A stretch of DNA of 64,000 nt from Chloroflexi bacterium TSY (lineage in GTDB: Bacteria; Chloroflexota; Anaerolineae; Caldilineales; Caldilineaceae), in assembly GCA_019217005.1 (NCBI GenBank), contig JAHBNG010000022.1, positions 1-64,000 of the forward strand. The letters run 5' to 3'. Position numbers and translations under genes: made by a program. Of the stretch, positions 25,992 to 35,818 are shown in pieces (the first letter of the stretch is position 1; each line of letters opens with the position of its first letter). Under the pieces are notes generated by a model. The model saw only the letters and a list, made by a program, of their open reading frames with translations, searched no databases and had not been told where the DNA came from.

Positions 25992-28169
25992 TTAGGATCT
26001 GGTCGTTATGGGCAGGAATATCTGTGATTGGGCACAGAAGAATGTAACGGGCACGGCACGCACATTGTCGGGTGCTCGACCAGCTCTCGGATCTGCGATA
26101 AGAATCAACATCGCCTCAGCTATTGAACGGCCATTAATGAGCGTAGCTGTCCCAGTCGTCGTGGTAACCAGTTTACTTGCATCCACAGTCAAAGTCAAGG
26201 TATCTCGGATGTTGGCATCAGCCGAACGTGCGGGAATCCACGGAACAGCCGATTCCCAATCAACATTAACCGAACTGGATGTCACCTCTGGTTGGGCCGG
26301 AACCTGCATCTCTGTACGATTTCCTTTCCCATCACGCAACTCAAGTAGACCATCGGCGTCGAGACGGCCGCCAAGAATTGGGCCATCTAAAGAAAGTTGA
26401 GCCGCAGCAAAAACAGGTACGGGGGCCAAAACTGCTGTATAGCTAATCCCATCTGTCCCTTGAATATCCAGTTCCTTGGTTAATGATATCGTCGTCGATG
26501 CACAAAGCGGCGCAGTGAAGACGACATTATCTGGGACAACCTCGATCGCAGCAGGAAGGATTTCAATTGGAATATTGAGAGTCAACGGCGCATTCACAAC
26601 ATCCTGGCTGGATGTTTGAATCACAACGTTAATGCTCCGTGTGCTGGGTAGCAGATCTGTGGCATCTACCTCGAAATTGATTGTAGAACTTGTCACACCA
26701 GAGGTTGGGGAGAGATTTTTGATCCAGTCGGGTTGGTTCGGAATTTGAACCGTGAATGGAACTACTTGCTGGTTGGCGGTTAATTGTATACGTGCAGTTA
26801 CTTTGCTTCCTGAGGCCACACCATTTTCTAATCCCGTTACGGTCGTTTCGAATTCTAGTCCAGAGGCAATCCCATTTTTATCCAAATCAGCGGTGCGAAT
26901 GCTGCGATTATTCGTTGCAACAACGGCTTCAAACGTATCGTTCATGGTACGGATGGGATCGTTGTAAATGCGGATCTTGTCGGGTCGCATGATAATTAAT
27001 TCATCCTTGCCGTCCCCATCCACATCACCACCCGCACCACGTTGCCAGCCATTGTCTGCATCAAGTTTCTGCTCGATATCGTCCTTGTTCACTCTGTCGC
27101 TGCCGCGATTGACTACCGTGAGGCGAATTGCATCGGCATTGTTGTTGACTGAACGCAAAAAGAAGGCCTCTTTGTCACGCGTTCCATCAACTTGGCCAGT
27201 TATGTCAGCCAACATGACTCGGGCCGGTCGTGGGTTGATAAAGATCAGATCATCTGCATCATCTTCAGATAGCTTCGGATCCTTGTTTGCAAAATATTGA
27301 TAAATAATGATGTTAGCGGGTCCATTATCGCTTGTTTTGCGAATCGCAACGACGTCCTGATTCCCTCCCTTGGTAACATGTCCAATGGCAGTACCGCGCC
27401 AAGAGTTGCTGCTGCTCTGTTGAGAGAAAAAGGGCGCCTTGCGCTGAAGTGAATCGTCATCAACCCTGTAGGCGGCGAGGCGGCTCTTGGTATTATTTTC
27501 AATAATCGTGGCATCCGTAAAAATTACTTCATCCGTCCCGCTTCCTGTAATTTCCCCGACGGTGACTGTGTCCCAGGTCCGATTAAATTCGACACCACGT
27601 CCAACTGATGGAATGTGTTGGAGCCATCCAGTTCCATCAGGGGTGACGGCATTGCCTTTGATGACGCGAACCTCGGAAAAGTTAAAGCCTGTTTCATAGG
27701 CAAAAATGATCTCATCCCCCTCGATCCCAGTATCCAGATTGCCCGCTCCCACAATGAGAGGTTTAAAACCAATGCCGATTTCGGCCAGTTTTTTCCAAGG
27801 AACGCCATTTGGGGTCTCGGTAACCGTTGAAACGTTCCGGCTACTCACGACGGGATCATAGACCACTAGCTTACCATCTGCCCCCGATCCTTTGATACCA
27901 ACGATCTCATAATCACCATCGGCATTAAAATCACCGGTCGCAAAATCGATAAAGCCACCTTCATCACTGACCCAATCAATCAGTACTTCTCCAGCTTGAG
28001 TCGTATCAAGTACACGAATAAAACCGTTGCTGTCAATATAGATAATCTCCTCATCAACGATTTGGGCAGCCACAGACTGCGGCCTTGTAGGTGACAGGGG
28101 TAGCAGGGTCGACATGAGAGCCACAATAAACACCACTCTAACTGACAATAACTTGCGAATTACAAACAT
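25992..28169 (-). CDS. Large secreted protein with FG-GAP/VCBS-like repeats
   Basis: 725 residues. ATG 28169 has AAAGGAGAGG close upstream. A signal peptide (VVFIVALMSTLLPLSP...VAAQ) leads into a repeat domain with calcium-binding-like loops (DFNADGDYEIVGI, GDVDGDGKDELIIM, DLDKNGIASGLEF) typical of FG-GAP/VCBS propellers. The second half has two or more immunoglobulin/BACON-like beta domains (QPDWIKNLSPTSGV, VPDNVVFTAPLC). The end reads QIFLPITTRS, similar to the short LPxV/LPIT tails common on exported Chloroflexota proteins. It is probably a cell-surface protein; the ligand is unknown. An inverted segment rich in GAGGCTAAGG, interrupted by a repeat, lies upstream. Confidence 0.8.
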   Translation of the reverse strand: MFVIRKLLSVRVVFIVALMSTLLPLSPTRPQSVAAQIVDEEIIYIDSNGFIRVLDTTQAGEVLIDWVSDEGGFIDFATGDFNADGDYEIVGIKGSGADGKLVVYDPVVSSRNVSTVTETPNGVPWKKLAEIGIGFKPLIVGAGNLDTGIEGDEIIFAYETGFNFSEVRVIKGNAVTPDGTGWLQHIPSVGRGVEFNRTWDTVTVGEITGSGTDEVIFTDATIIENNTKSRLAAYRVDDDSLQRKAPFFSQQSSSNSWRGTAIGHVTKGGNQDVVAIRKTSDNGPANIIIYQYFANKDPKLSEDDADDLIFINPRPARVMLADITGQVDGTRDKEAFFLRSVNNNADAIRLTVVNRGSDRVNKDDIEQKLDADNGWQRGAGGDVDGDGKDELIIMRPDKIRIYNDPIRTMNDTFEAVVATNNRSIRTADLDKNGIASGLEFETTVTGLENGVASGSKVTARIQLTANQQVVPFTVQIPNQPDWIKNLSPTSGVTSSTINFEVDATDLLPSTRSINVVIQTSSQDVVNAPLTLNIPIEILPAAIEVVPDNVVFTAPLCASTTISLTKELDIQGTDGISYTAVLAPVPVFAAAQLSLDGPILGGRLDADGLLELRDGKGNRTEMQVPAQPEVTSSSVNVDWESAVPWIPARSADANIRDTLTLTVDASKLVTTTTGTATLINGRSIAEAMLILIADPRAGRAPDNVRAVPVTFFCAQSQIFLPITTRS

Positions 28170-28750
28170 TTTCCTCTCCTTTATTTTTTAAGGCTAAGGA
28201 TGAGATTGAGGCGGAGGAAGACGACGACATCTGTCATCGTTGCTTTCATCAGCCGTTTGACCGATTCCTCTCCCCCAACCTTAGTGCTTATCCGAAAAGT
28301 TCTGTGCCAAGCATTCGTCTCGAGAGGCTGGTTGGACTCACAACCACTTTTCGGATAGGTTCTTAGCCTCTGCCTTAGCCTCATCTTTGATTATTCAGCC
28401 GACTCGCGCTATCCTATGGGTGTTCTTGAAAACGGCTACATTTTACCCGCAATTGATTAAGTGCCAAAAGATGAGTCGTCGAGGATCCAGTATCCAGCAC
28501 TCACTTTCGGACGCTGTTTAGCGAAATAAGCGACTATCGTCCTCGTATGGTATACGCAACGGACAAAAAATATCAAAACAAATCAAACATTTTTCCTAGC
28601 ACTATCATAAATGATATTGACCACTAAACTGAGCGCTCTATGAAAACAAGATTTTGCGTCATCTGGTAGCACTGTCGGAAAGACCATGTTTTCATCACAA
28701 CTGCAATGTAATCATCGGTAAGTGCGCTATAAAATGAGAAGGAGTCTTCT
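28170..28750. other. Divergent intergenic region carrying a palindromic repeat
   Basis: 581 bases between divergent genes. TAAGGCTAAGGATGAGATTG at 28190 and CTTAGCCTCATCTTTGATTA at 28374 are partly complementary. The repeat at 28280-28366 lies between them, as if inserted into an older hairpin. Both promoters should be here; none is clear enough to mark. Confidence 0.5.
28280..28366 (+). repeat. CTTATCCGAAAAGT palindromic repeat, copy 2
   Basis: CTTAG at both ends, TGCTTATCCGAAAAGTTCTG on the left and CACTTTTCGGATAGGTT on the right. The centre has CGAGAGGCTGGTTGGACTC. Confidence 0.85.
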
Positions 28751-29737
28751 ATGAATTCACCAATTCGGGTCGCCGTTACTGGCGCAGCAGGCAATATCGG
28801 GTACGCTTTGATCTTTCGGATTGCAAATGGTGACCTCTTTGGATCAGAACAACCAGTCATTCTGCAACTCTTAGAAATCGCACCTGCAATGGATGCCCTA
28901 GAAGCGGTCGCAATGGAGATAGATGATTGCGCATTTCCACTACTGGCCGACATGGTACTGACCGACGACGCAAATCAGGCATTTAGCAGCGCAAACTGGG
29001 CATTGCTTGTTGGCGCTCGCCCACGGGGGGCTGGCATGGAGCGCAAAGACCTGCTGGACGCCAATGGGAAAATATTCAAACCACAGGGAGAAGCTCTCAA
29101 CACAAGCGCAGCAGCAGATATCCGAGTCCTCGTCGTTGGCAATCCAGCCAATACCAATTGTCTGATTGCAATGAACAATGCGCCAGATATCCCATCCGAG
29201 CGCTTTACAGCAATGACTCGATTGGACCACAATCGAGCGGTGACTCAGCTCGCCAAGAAGGCCGGTGTTTCCGTCGCTGACGTAACTAACATGACCATTT
29301 GGGGCAATCACAGCAACACACAATATCCTGATGCATTTCATGCCCAAATCAAGGGAAAACCAGCTGCAGAAGTAATAAACGATGATACTTGGATTCGAGA
29401 ATCATACGTTCCAATGATCCAAACACGTGGTGCAACGGTGATTCAAGCGCGCGGTGCAAGCAGTGCAGCTAGTGCGGCCAATGCAGCCATCAATCATGTG
29501 CAGAGCTGGCACAATGGTACACCTTCCTCCACTTGGACCAGCATGGGAATTCCCAGCACTGGTGCTTACGGTTCTCCGGAAGGTGTCGTCTTCAGCTATC
29601 CCGTCACAGTGGCTGATGGCAAAATTCAAATCGTCGAGGGGCTAAGGCTGAGTGATTTTGACCAGGAAAAGATTCGCGTGACCAGCAGCGAGCTTTTGGA
29701 AGAGCGCTCTGCTGTTGAGGAAATGTTAGGGACGTAA
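28751..29737 (+). CDS. mdh: Malate dehydrogenase
   Basis: 328 residues, the normal size for the cytosolic-type (type 2) enzyme, which interconverts malate and oxaloacetate with NAD. AAGGAG is upstream of ATG 28751. The nucleotide site is [13 protein letters not shown]. Next are the mobile loop [14 protein letters not shown] and [14 protein letters not shown]. The catalytic Asp/Arg/His set is seen in [10 protein letters not shown] and [13 protein letters not shown]. There is no metabolic neighbour; the gene appears to be alone. Confidence 0.96.
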   Translation: MNSPIRVAVTGAAGNIGYALIFRIANGDLFGSEQPVILQLLEIAPAMDALEAVAMEIDDCAFPLLADMVLTDDANQAFSSANWALLVGARPRGAGMERKDLLDANGKIFKPQGEALNTSAAADIRVLVVGNPANTNCLIAMNNAPDIPSERFTAMTRLDHNRAVTQLAKKAGVSVADVTNMTIWGNHSNTQYPDAFHAQIKGKPAAEVINDDTWIRESYVPMIQTRGATVIQARGASSAASAANAAINHVQSWHNGTPSSTWTSMGIPSTGAYGSPEGVVFSYPVTVADGKIQIVEGLRLSDFDQEKIRVTSSELLEERSAVEEMLGT

Positions 29738-29741
29738 TTCG

Positions 29742-32147
29742 TCAATCGTCAGGCTTCTTAATCTTTACAGTACGCAAATATCCGCGCAACGTCTGCCAAC
29801 GTTCCAGAGAGCGTGTTTCGGCTTCGAGGCGTTGATTTTCCGCACCGTATTGAATTGTGCTAACGTCGTTGCTCAGGGCGCGTACTTCGCGGGCGACGTG
29901 CCGCTTGATGTCTTGTTGAGCAGTTTGATCCGCCAAAGTGTAAGCAGCCAAGCCAGAACCGTATTCCAGAACTGTTTCGCCTGGATTGAGTGGGCGTCCG
30001 ATACGTTGCCCCCATCGCAACAAGCTGGCCCAGGGATCCGCGGGTCGTATCTGCCAACGTTGTAATAATAAATAGACACCCCACAGCAACAGCCCAAGTG
30101 GGAATAGCCAAAACAGCATCTGCCAGTTCCAAATCGGTTCTGTTGAGCCGACAACTTCTGGAAGGGAAGGTGGGTTTTGAGCAGTAATCGGCTGCAAATC
30201 GAGCGGTCCAGAGACGCCAATGCGGGCAAGAGCTGGTCGCCCAGCCGTTGGTTCGAAGGGAATCCAGCCATAGTCGGGGAAGTAGACCTCTGGCCAGGAG
30301 TGGGCTTCCGCTTCGGTCACAATGTACATAGATTCGGCGACATTCCATCTTCCGACGGCAAAACCAGTTGCAAATCGAGCCGGCAGACCGTTTAACCGAG
30401 CCAACACAATAAAGGCTGTCGCATAGTAGTCGCAGTAGCCACGTTGTAGATCAAAGAGAAAATAATCGGCGACATCTTCCACATCGTCTGGCGGCTCATC
30501 AATGCTCAGATCATACTCAAACGAACGTAAATACAATTCTATCGCCTGTGCTTGCGCAAATGGTCCGTCTAATCCAGCCGTCAACTCTTGGGCCAACTGA
30601 CGCGTCCGATCGGTGATGGTCTCTGGCAGCTCTAAATGGACGGCAAATTCTTCTGGCAATGGATTCTCCACACCCCAAGCAGGTTGGGCACGCAAGGCTG
30701 TATCATTCACACCAGGCACAGAGGAGACGACCGAGTAGCTCCGCACACGTTGATTCACAGCGCCAGACCAGAGCGCAATCAAGTCATCCACTGCACGCTG
30801 TTCAACGCGAAAGTCGACGGAAACCGAGAGCGGTTCGGCGATGGTATAGAGAACGTTACTCCCAAAAGCCAGGAACACATCGTGCTTGACGATTCGTCGG
30901 CCAAATGGCGCTTCCTCAATATTTGTCTCGGGTTCGACGGGTTCGTTGGCTGTACGCGGGTCGCGGTCGGTAATACCGGAATTTTTCCAGCCGTGTCCAT
31001 TGTACTCAGTTAGGGTGCCACCACGCATATAGTGACCGGAAGGCGGCAGTTCTTCAAACTGGTCTGGATCAAAACCAAATGGCTCGTCTGTGCGCACCCG
31101 CAACACCTCACGCTGGCTTAGTTCTGGTCCCGCGCCAAGTAAGAAGCTATTGGGTAATCCAGTACCAATCGAGCGGCCATGGAAGCGTGAAGTGGCTTGT
31201 AAATCGGGAAAGAGGCGCTGACCAAACTGCTCAACTTGTTGGTCAATGGGTGCAATGACGCGATTATAGCGCTGCCAGAGAGGTCGAATTGAAATACTTG
31301 GCAAAATACCCGCCAACCCGATGACAATCACGCTGATGGCAGCCACATGTAGTGCCCGATCCATAAAAAGGCTGGGGTTAAAGTCAATCCCGCTGGTGAT
31401 CCAGTTGGCCTCGAGCTGTCGTTGATTAAGAACCAGATGAAGTGAGATAGCGCAGAGCAACCCCATCAACAGAGGCCAGCGACCCGCCGTGCCATAGAGG
31501 AGCACAGCGGCTAATAACCAGAGCGCTGGCAATGAGGAGAGCAGACCTCGTTGTGTACGCCGCACCAGCCAGCCGGTCAGCCAGCCAACGGACCAGAGAA
31601 CGACACCCGCTAAGCCGGCGAAGATGATGTCGTCGTGGATTGCTCCGCCAGCAGATACACCGCTAAGCCATTGATTAAAGCGCAAAAAGAGGCCATTCAG
31701 ATCGACCTGCATTTGCGTCAAGAGAGAGGCCCAAGCCCCCAATCGGGCAGTTTGCCAGAGCCGACCGATGCCGGGCAACCACCCGATCAGAGCCTGTGTA
31801 ATGATAATAAATCCAAGCCCGACAAAGAGAAGTCCATGCCAAAGGATGTAAAGCAAACTAACCCGTCGACGTAGCCCAATTCTTCTCCCGCGTTGCCATC
31901 CCATGAGTATCCAGACCAAAATAACGGCCAATGGTCCAAGTGGCTCAACAGTCGGGCCAGATTTGGTTAGCGTCAACCATTCATTGGCATTGGCGGCCTC
32001 GCCCGGTATCCAGGTCAGACCCAACGTGAAGATCAGCGCAGACCACCCCAATAAAGGGCGCAATCGTTGTTCCAGCCAATTAAGCATTGTCTTCAGCCAA
32101 GCGGGGCCGGGAAATTCTTCGAATGGGGCTGTTTCGTTTGGATTCAT
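29742..32147 (-). CDS. Transmembrane transglutaminase-like protein (TgpA/DUF3488 type)
   Basis: 801 residues. About six membrane helices in the first 270 residues lead into a periplasmic transglutaminase-core domain. The catalytic Cys is in LQRGYCDYYATAFIVLAR, the His in EAEAHSWPEVYFPDYGW, and the Asp in that same block; PARFATGFAVG is also typical. One helix follows (LFWLFPLGLLLWGVYLLL) and then a cytoplasmic tail. It lies 30 bases after the DUF58 gene. This pair, often with a MoxR ATPase, is common; the ATPase is not in the window. The substrate is unknown. Confidence 0.9.
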   Translation of the reverse strand: MNPNETAPFEEFPGPAWLKTMLNWLEQRLRPLLGWSALIFTLGLTWIPGEAANANEWLTLTKSGPTVEPLGPLAVILVWILMGWQRGRRIGLRRRVSLLYILWHGLLFVGLGFIIITQALIGWLPGIGRLWQTARLGAWASLLTQMQVDLNGLFLRFNQWLSGVSAGGAIHDDIIFAGLAGVVLWSVGWLTGWLVRRTQRGLLSSLPALWLLAAVLLYGTAGRWPLLMGLLCAISLHLVLNQRQLEANWITSGIDFNPSLFMDRALHVAAISVIVIGLAGILPSISIRPLWQRYNRVIAPIDQQVEQFGQRLFPDLQATSRFHGRSIGTGLPNSFLLGAGPELSQREVLRVRTDEPFGFDPDQFEELPPSGHYMRGGTLTEYNGHGWKNSGITDRDPRTANEPVEPETNIEEAPFGRRIVKHDVFLAFGSNVLYTIAEPLSVSVDFRVEQRAVDDLIALWSGAVNQRVRSYSVVSSVPGVNDTALRAQPAWGVENPLPEEFAVHLELPETITDRTRQLAQELTAGLDGPFAQAQAIELYLRSFEYDLSIDEPPDDVEDVADYFLFDLQRGYCDYYATAFIVLARLNGLPARFATGFAVGRWNVAESMYIVTEAEAHSWPEVYFPDYGWIPFEPTAGRPALARIGVSGPLDLQPITAQNPPSLPEVVGSTEPIWNWQMLFWLFPLGLLLWGVYLLLQRWQIRPADPWASLLRWGQRIGRPLNPGETVLEYGSGLAAYTLADQTAQQDIKRHVAREVRALSNDVSTIQYGAENQRLEAETRSLERWQTLRGYLRTVKIKKPDD

Positions 32148-32177
32148 GTTATGTTTGGAGTTCGAACTGTGGCTTTC

Positions 32178-33977
32178 TTATCCTACTTCTTCTTCAACTT
32201 CGACAGAAATTGCGCCACCGGTTGGCGTTGTCCGAATTACGGTGCGAGTTCGTGTATGGGTTACGAGCGGACGATAGGAGTTGCTTGACTGTAATACGCT
32301 GGATGTGATGTCATATTGAGCCAATATTTGTTGTAGTCGATGGGTCTGAACGGATTCTCTTTCTGAGGTTACGTTTGTAAAGTCTTGACGATTCGACTCA
32401 AAATCTTCGGTTTCTACATTTTCTAAATCGACATCTTCTGAGTCCACTAGGACGACTGTACAAGAAGCCCGATCTTGAATGTGCATAAGTTCAGTGATCC
32501 AGTCCTCCAAAGGCTTCTGCTGGAGAGAATTCCGATCACTTCGTTGTCCATCGGGTTGTTCAGTTTCTGCCCAGTTGCTTTCTACTTTATCTGATTTTGG
32601 CACTCGAGCATCAGAATCGCCATTGGCATGGCCGTCTTTCTCCACATTAATCGATTGGGAGATGGTAGAAACAGGTGTCACAACAATGACCGTTCTTCCA
32701 CGCCCAAGCAATGAACGGTTGCTACGTAGAAGAGTTGCCAAAGAAATATCTGATTCCCGTACTGGGGCTAAGACCGTCATGATGCCCCACTGTTGTATTT
32801 GACCCATTTGTGGTGGCAAAATAATCGTTGAATCTTCTAAATCATCTTTGGTTTCGTTATTGGATGCAGGAACAGTTGTTGAACGAGATGGTGGTCTACT
32901 CAACCGATTGCGCTGGCTCCACGGCATCTCGTTATTCTGAGCGGCATCACTAAAAAGCAAGGAATTGACATCAGCAACATTATGGCCAGAAGAAGTCAAT
33001 AGCCCTACTTTCTGGCGGTTATGATCATTCAAAAGTTGTGCAGCAAGGCTTGCTGCCACAACGACGCCAAACTCAAATGTGTCGTTAATATACGCGGCGG
33101 CGTCTCGTTCTATATCTGGTAGAGGGTTATTGTCTGAACGCTCGTCGTCACCACCCTCTACCTCGCTTTGCTTATAGACAGCATGATCCAAATCGAGTAC
33201 AATCCAGACTTCGCCACCTGGTTCGGTATCCAGTTCAGTGACCATAAGACTGTTGCGATGGGCCGTCGAGGGCCAGTGGATATGACGCAGACTATCACCT
33301 GGCTGATAGTCGCGTACACTCGTCGACCGTTGCGTTCCATGTAGAGGGCGCACCCGCTGAAGCGTGCCGCGATCGCTACCTGCCGGGATCTCGACACGCG
33401 GCAAGTGGACAATCCGTGGATAAATAATGATCGTCTCCGTTTCAGGGAATTCGCGTTCAATTTGGAACAATATCAAAGGATCGGCCCAGGTCAAAAAGGA
33501 CGGTCCCAATTGATAAAGGCCCCGTTGTCGGCATTCAACCTTCGATTGCCACGAATAGACATTATTCGACGCGCTTGCCACCACCCAGCCAGTTCTCGCA
33601 CCAGGCAAATTGGAACCGCGACGGTATTCAGCCCACAGAACAGGTAAAGCGCTGGGGTTGACCAATTCAAAACGCTCATCCAAAACATCGCCAGCTGTAA
33701 CGATTGAGCCTTCGCGGCGCCGTTCAATCAGTACAAGCGGTGCCTGGTGCCGAACCCAAAAATAAGCAGAACCATAGAGTCCCACCAAGGTGGCTGTGAA
33801 GACCATCCAGACCGGATGAGGAGCCAAAAGTTGATTGATAAAAGCAATAGGCAGCAGATAAAGCGGCCAACGTATCATTAATTGAATCTGGACGCGAGGA
33901 GGTAAGTTGCGATTTAGCAGTCTATTTGTTTGATTGACGGTGCGCCATCTCAGACGAGAAAGCATAAATGATACCAA
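32178..33977 (-). CDS. DUF58 domain protein with two N-terminal membrane helices
   Basis: 599 residues. Start at 33977 or the ATG at 33965; no clear ribosome site. Two hydrophobic segments (PLYLLPIAFINQLL and WMVFTATLVGLYGSAYF) precede a beta domain. The DUF58 core follows: SVRDYQPGDSLRHIHWPSTA, then a VWA-like VWIVLDLDHAVY. The middle and C-terminus are longer and more Ser/Asp/Glu-rich than usual, including a low-complexity acidic stretch near residues 450-540. It is partnered with the transglutaminase-like gene. The role in envelope assembly is inferred from the family. Confidence 0.85.
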   Translation of the reverse strand: MVSFMLSRLRWRTVNQTNRLLNRNLPPRVQIQLMIRWPLYLLPIAFINQLLAPHPVWMVFTATLVGLYGSAYFWVRHQAPLVLIERRREGSIVTAGDVLDERFELVNPSALPVLWAEYRRGSNLPGARTGWVVASASNNVYSWQSKVECRQRGLYQLGPSFLTWADPLILFQIEREFPETETIIIYPRIVHLPRVEIPAGSDRGTLQRVRPLHGTQRSTSVRDYQPGDSLRHIHWPSTAHRNSLMVTELDTEPGGEVWIVLDLDHAVYKQSEVEGGDDERSDNNPLPDIERDAAAYINDTFEFGVVVAASLAAQLLNDHNRQKVGLLTSSGHNVADVNSLLFSDAAQNNEMPWSQRNRLSRPPSRSTTVPASNNETKDDLEDSTIILPPQMGQIQQWGIMTVLAPVRESDISLATLLRSNRSLLGRGRTVIVVTPVSTISQSINVEKDGHANGDSDARVPKSDKVESNWAETEQPDGQRSDRNSLQQKPLEDWITELMHIQDRASCTVVLVDSEDVDLENVETEDFESNRQDFTNVTSERESVQTHRLQQILAQYDITSSVLQSSNSYRPLVTHTRTRTVIRTTPTGGAISVEVEEEVG

Positions 33978-34377
33978 TTGTGGTTGTTATCGTATGACAA
34001 TGTCACAGTGTGTCCCAAAGTGTGTATACTGAGCACTGCCATAAATTTGAAATAGATTTGACCGATTTCAGTCGAGTAGAACAGTCGAATTTATTTTTAA
34101 TTTATAAGCTAGGGCGGTATACATAAAGCGGTACTCTGACTGAGCCGTCTCCATTTATACACTTTATACTCCGCAGCAGCACATTATAACATTCTTTCTC
34201 GACTAAAAGTGTTATTTTATGGCGCTGCTCAGTATAGTGATACATACCTGATAGTGTTGAGTAGTTTGCTTCATATAGACAGATATGTCACAATGCAATA
34301 GATTATACCATTCTTACAAGAACTATCGAAAGTGGTTTCCTTACTCATTTTTCTATTGGTAGATTTTCGGGGGAAGC
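33978..34377. other. Divergent intergenic region occupied by repeats
   Basis: About 400 bases. Most of it, 34007-34245, is repeat DNA listed separately. The remaining bases before 34378 have no recognised site except GGGGGAAG, the likely ribosome binding site of the next gene. Confidence 0.5.
34007..34245. repeat. Composite repeat with TACTGAGCA...GCCATAAA inverted ends
   Basis: It begins with AGTGTGTCCCAAAGTGTGTA, the end of the GTGTGTACC family. Next is TACTGAGCACTGCCATAAA at 34026, whose near complement TTTATGGCGCTGCTCAGTA is at about 34218-34236. The inside has GTCGAGTAGAACAGTCGAAT followed by T- and A-rich sequence. A shortened version is at 42849-42925 and a version split by another insertion at 39882-40160. 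Confidence 0.7.
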
Positions 34378-35424
34378 ATGATGTCTGATCATTACACTCC
34401 AACCCCTACCTTAAACTGGGACGGAACGGTCACTGGCGTGGTGGATAGACCATTGAAACAATTCAAGCACTTTGCTCTGCTTCCACTGCGACTGCCAACA
34501 ATTTTCCAACAAGGAGGCTGGGCCGGACGCTATTTTTTGGCTCGTTGTGGTGCACAGACGGCTGAAGAACGCTTACACAATTGGCAAATCTATTTACGCA
34601 GACCCCTTTACGTCGGCCACTATCGCAAGCATTGGCAAACTGACGCTATCATGGAGCATCAGAATCAGTTTGCAGATTCAAAGGTGCCCCAGAGAGGCGG
34701 ATCAGAGCTCAGACAAACCGAAACAGATGATAATTATGCATATGACAATTATGATCTCATCCTTCCGTTTGCATCTGAGCCAGCAGCAGGAAATCCGTGG
34801 TCGCTCGGGACCGATGCAGACGATGCTGGATATCGCTGGTTAGCAAAGCGGCAACCAGGCGAAGTGATAAACGTCCTTGGCCTGTTTGGAAATGGCTTTA
34901 TACTTCAACCAGATAGCCGCAACTTGTTGCTTGTTGCAGACGCTCGCCGCACGGTACATCTGTATCCATTGGTCGAGTCGATGCTGGATCGAGGAGGTCG
35001 TGTCACGTTTATTTGTCAAGAACTTGATTTGGATATACCCGAGACACATAGGCATCAGCCGATAAGTGAAGGCGATGAGAACGTTAGTCTGCAACAGGAG
35101 CTTATTTCACTACTCCCCTTCGCTGTTGAAACACGAATTGCCGCATCGCAACAAGAGATGGTGGGCCACTTGGAAGAGACATTGCAATGGGCCGATCAGC
35201 TATGTGCTGCGCTCCCCGCATCTTGGTACCTCCCCCTAGCCGACATGATTCGTCGGAAGCGATTCCGCCTTGAACCAACGTTTGCACAAATACTTGTTGA
35301 GGCGGAGATGGCTTGCGGCGTTGGGGCTTGTTTGGCCTGCATTGTGCCACTCGCATCAGGGCGATTTACACGCGCTTGTATTCATGGACCAGTACTCGAC
35401 CTGGTTGAACTTGCGCGCTTATAG
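34378..35424 (+). CDS. PyrK-like iron-sulfur/flavin electron-transfer protein
   Basis: 348 residues. The C-terminal [2Fe-2S] motif is clear: MACGVGACLACIVPLASG followed by FTRACIHGPVLDL, as in the dihydroorotate dehydrogenase electron-transfer subunit. YRWLAKRQPGEVINVLGLFG fits the flavin/NAD part of PyrK. The N-terminal 150 residues are longer and less conserved than in classical PyrK (250-280 residues), and the RPxS flavin motif is not evident. GGGGGAAG lies before ATG 34378. No pyrD is nearby, so the partner dehydrogenase must be elsewhere or may not be PyrD. Confidence 0.8.
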   Translation: MMSDHYTPTPTLNWDGTVTGVVDRPLKQFKHFALLPLRLPTIFQQGGWAGRYFLARCGAQTAEERLHNWQIYLRRPLYVGHYRKHWQTDAIMEHQNQFADSKVPQRGGSELRQTETDDNYAYDNYDLILPFASEPAAGNPWSLGTDADDAGYRWLAKRQPGEVINVLGLFGNGFILQPDSRNLLLVADARRTVHLYPLVESMLDRGGRVTFICQELDLDIPETHRHQPISEGDENVSLQQELISLLPFAVETRIAASQQEMVGHLEETLQWADQLCAALPASWYLPLADMIRRKRFRLEPTFAQILVEAEMACGVGACLACIVPLASGRFTRACIHGPVLDLVELARL

Positions 35425-35453
35425 TATGGAGCCCGTTCCACTTTTCCCCTTTT

Positions 35454-35539
35454 CAGTGCTTATCCGAAAAGTCTTGTGACGCTGCATTCTCACTCGAGAA
35501 GCTGGTCGGACTTACAGCCACTTTTCGGATAGATCCTAA
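35454..35539 (+). repeat. CTTATCCGAAAAGT palindromic repeat, copy 3
   Basis: CAGTGCTTATCCGAAAAGTC on the left and CCACTTTTCGGATAGATCC on the right around TCACTCGAGAAGCTGGTCGG. It begins about 30 bases after the stop of the PyrK-like gene. Confidence 0.85.
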
Positions 35540-35596
35540 CTCTGCAATACTTGATCGTTTGAGGCACAGTATCGTTGAACAATCATACGCATTCCA

Positions 35597-35735
35597 GAGT
35601 GTGTATGAAGGAAATGATGGTTCGCCCACGATAGACTTTATGGAACGTTGCAATCTGGAGGTGTACAACAACGCCGGTAAATGGAGCAGGTTCTCAGACT
35701 AAACGGTCTCCATCTACACACTTTGGGACACAGTC
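35597..35735. repeat. GTGTGTA...TACACACTTTGGGACACA repeat
   Basis: The left end GAGTGTGTATGAAGG is weakly preserved; the right end CATCTACACACTTTGGGACA is as in 24270-24348. The interior (about 100 bp) is longer than in that copy. Confidence 0.6.
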
Positions 35736-35818
35736 GAAATCTGCATGAATTGTTTAGAAGTTTTGTTCATTATTAAGTGGTTTCAAGTAGTAACCGCAAA
35801 AGAGAAAGATTACGTCAT

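Larger units (their letters stand above)
35425..35818. other. Intergenic region made of two repeat copies
   Basis: The first part (35454-35539) is the CTTATCCGAAAAGT repeat and the second (35597-35735) a GTGTGTA repeat. Between and after them no gene is seen. Confidence 0.5.
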
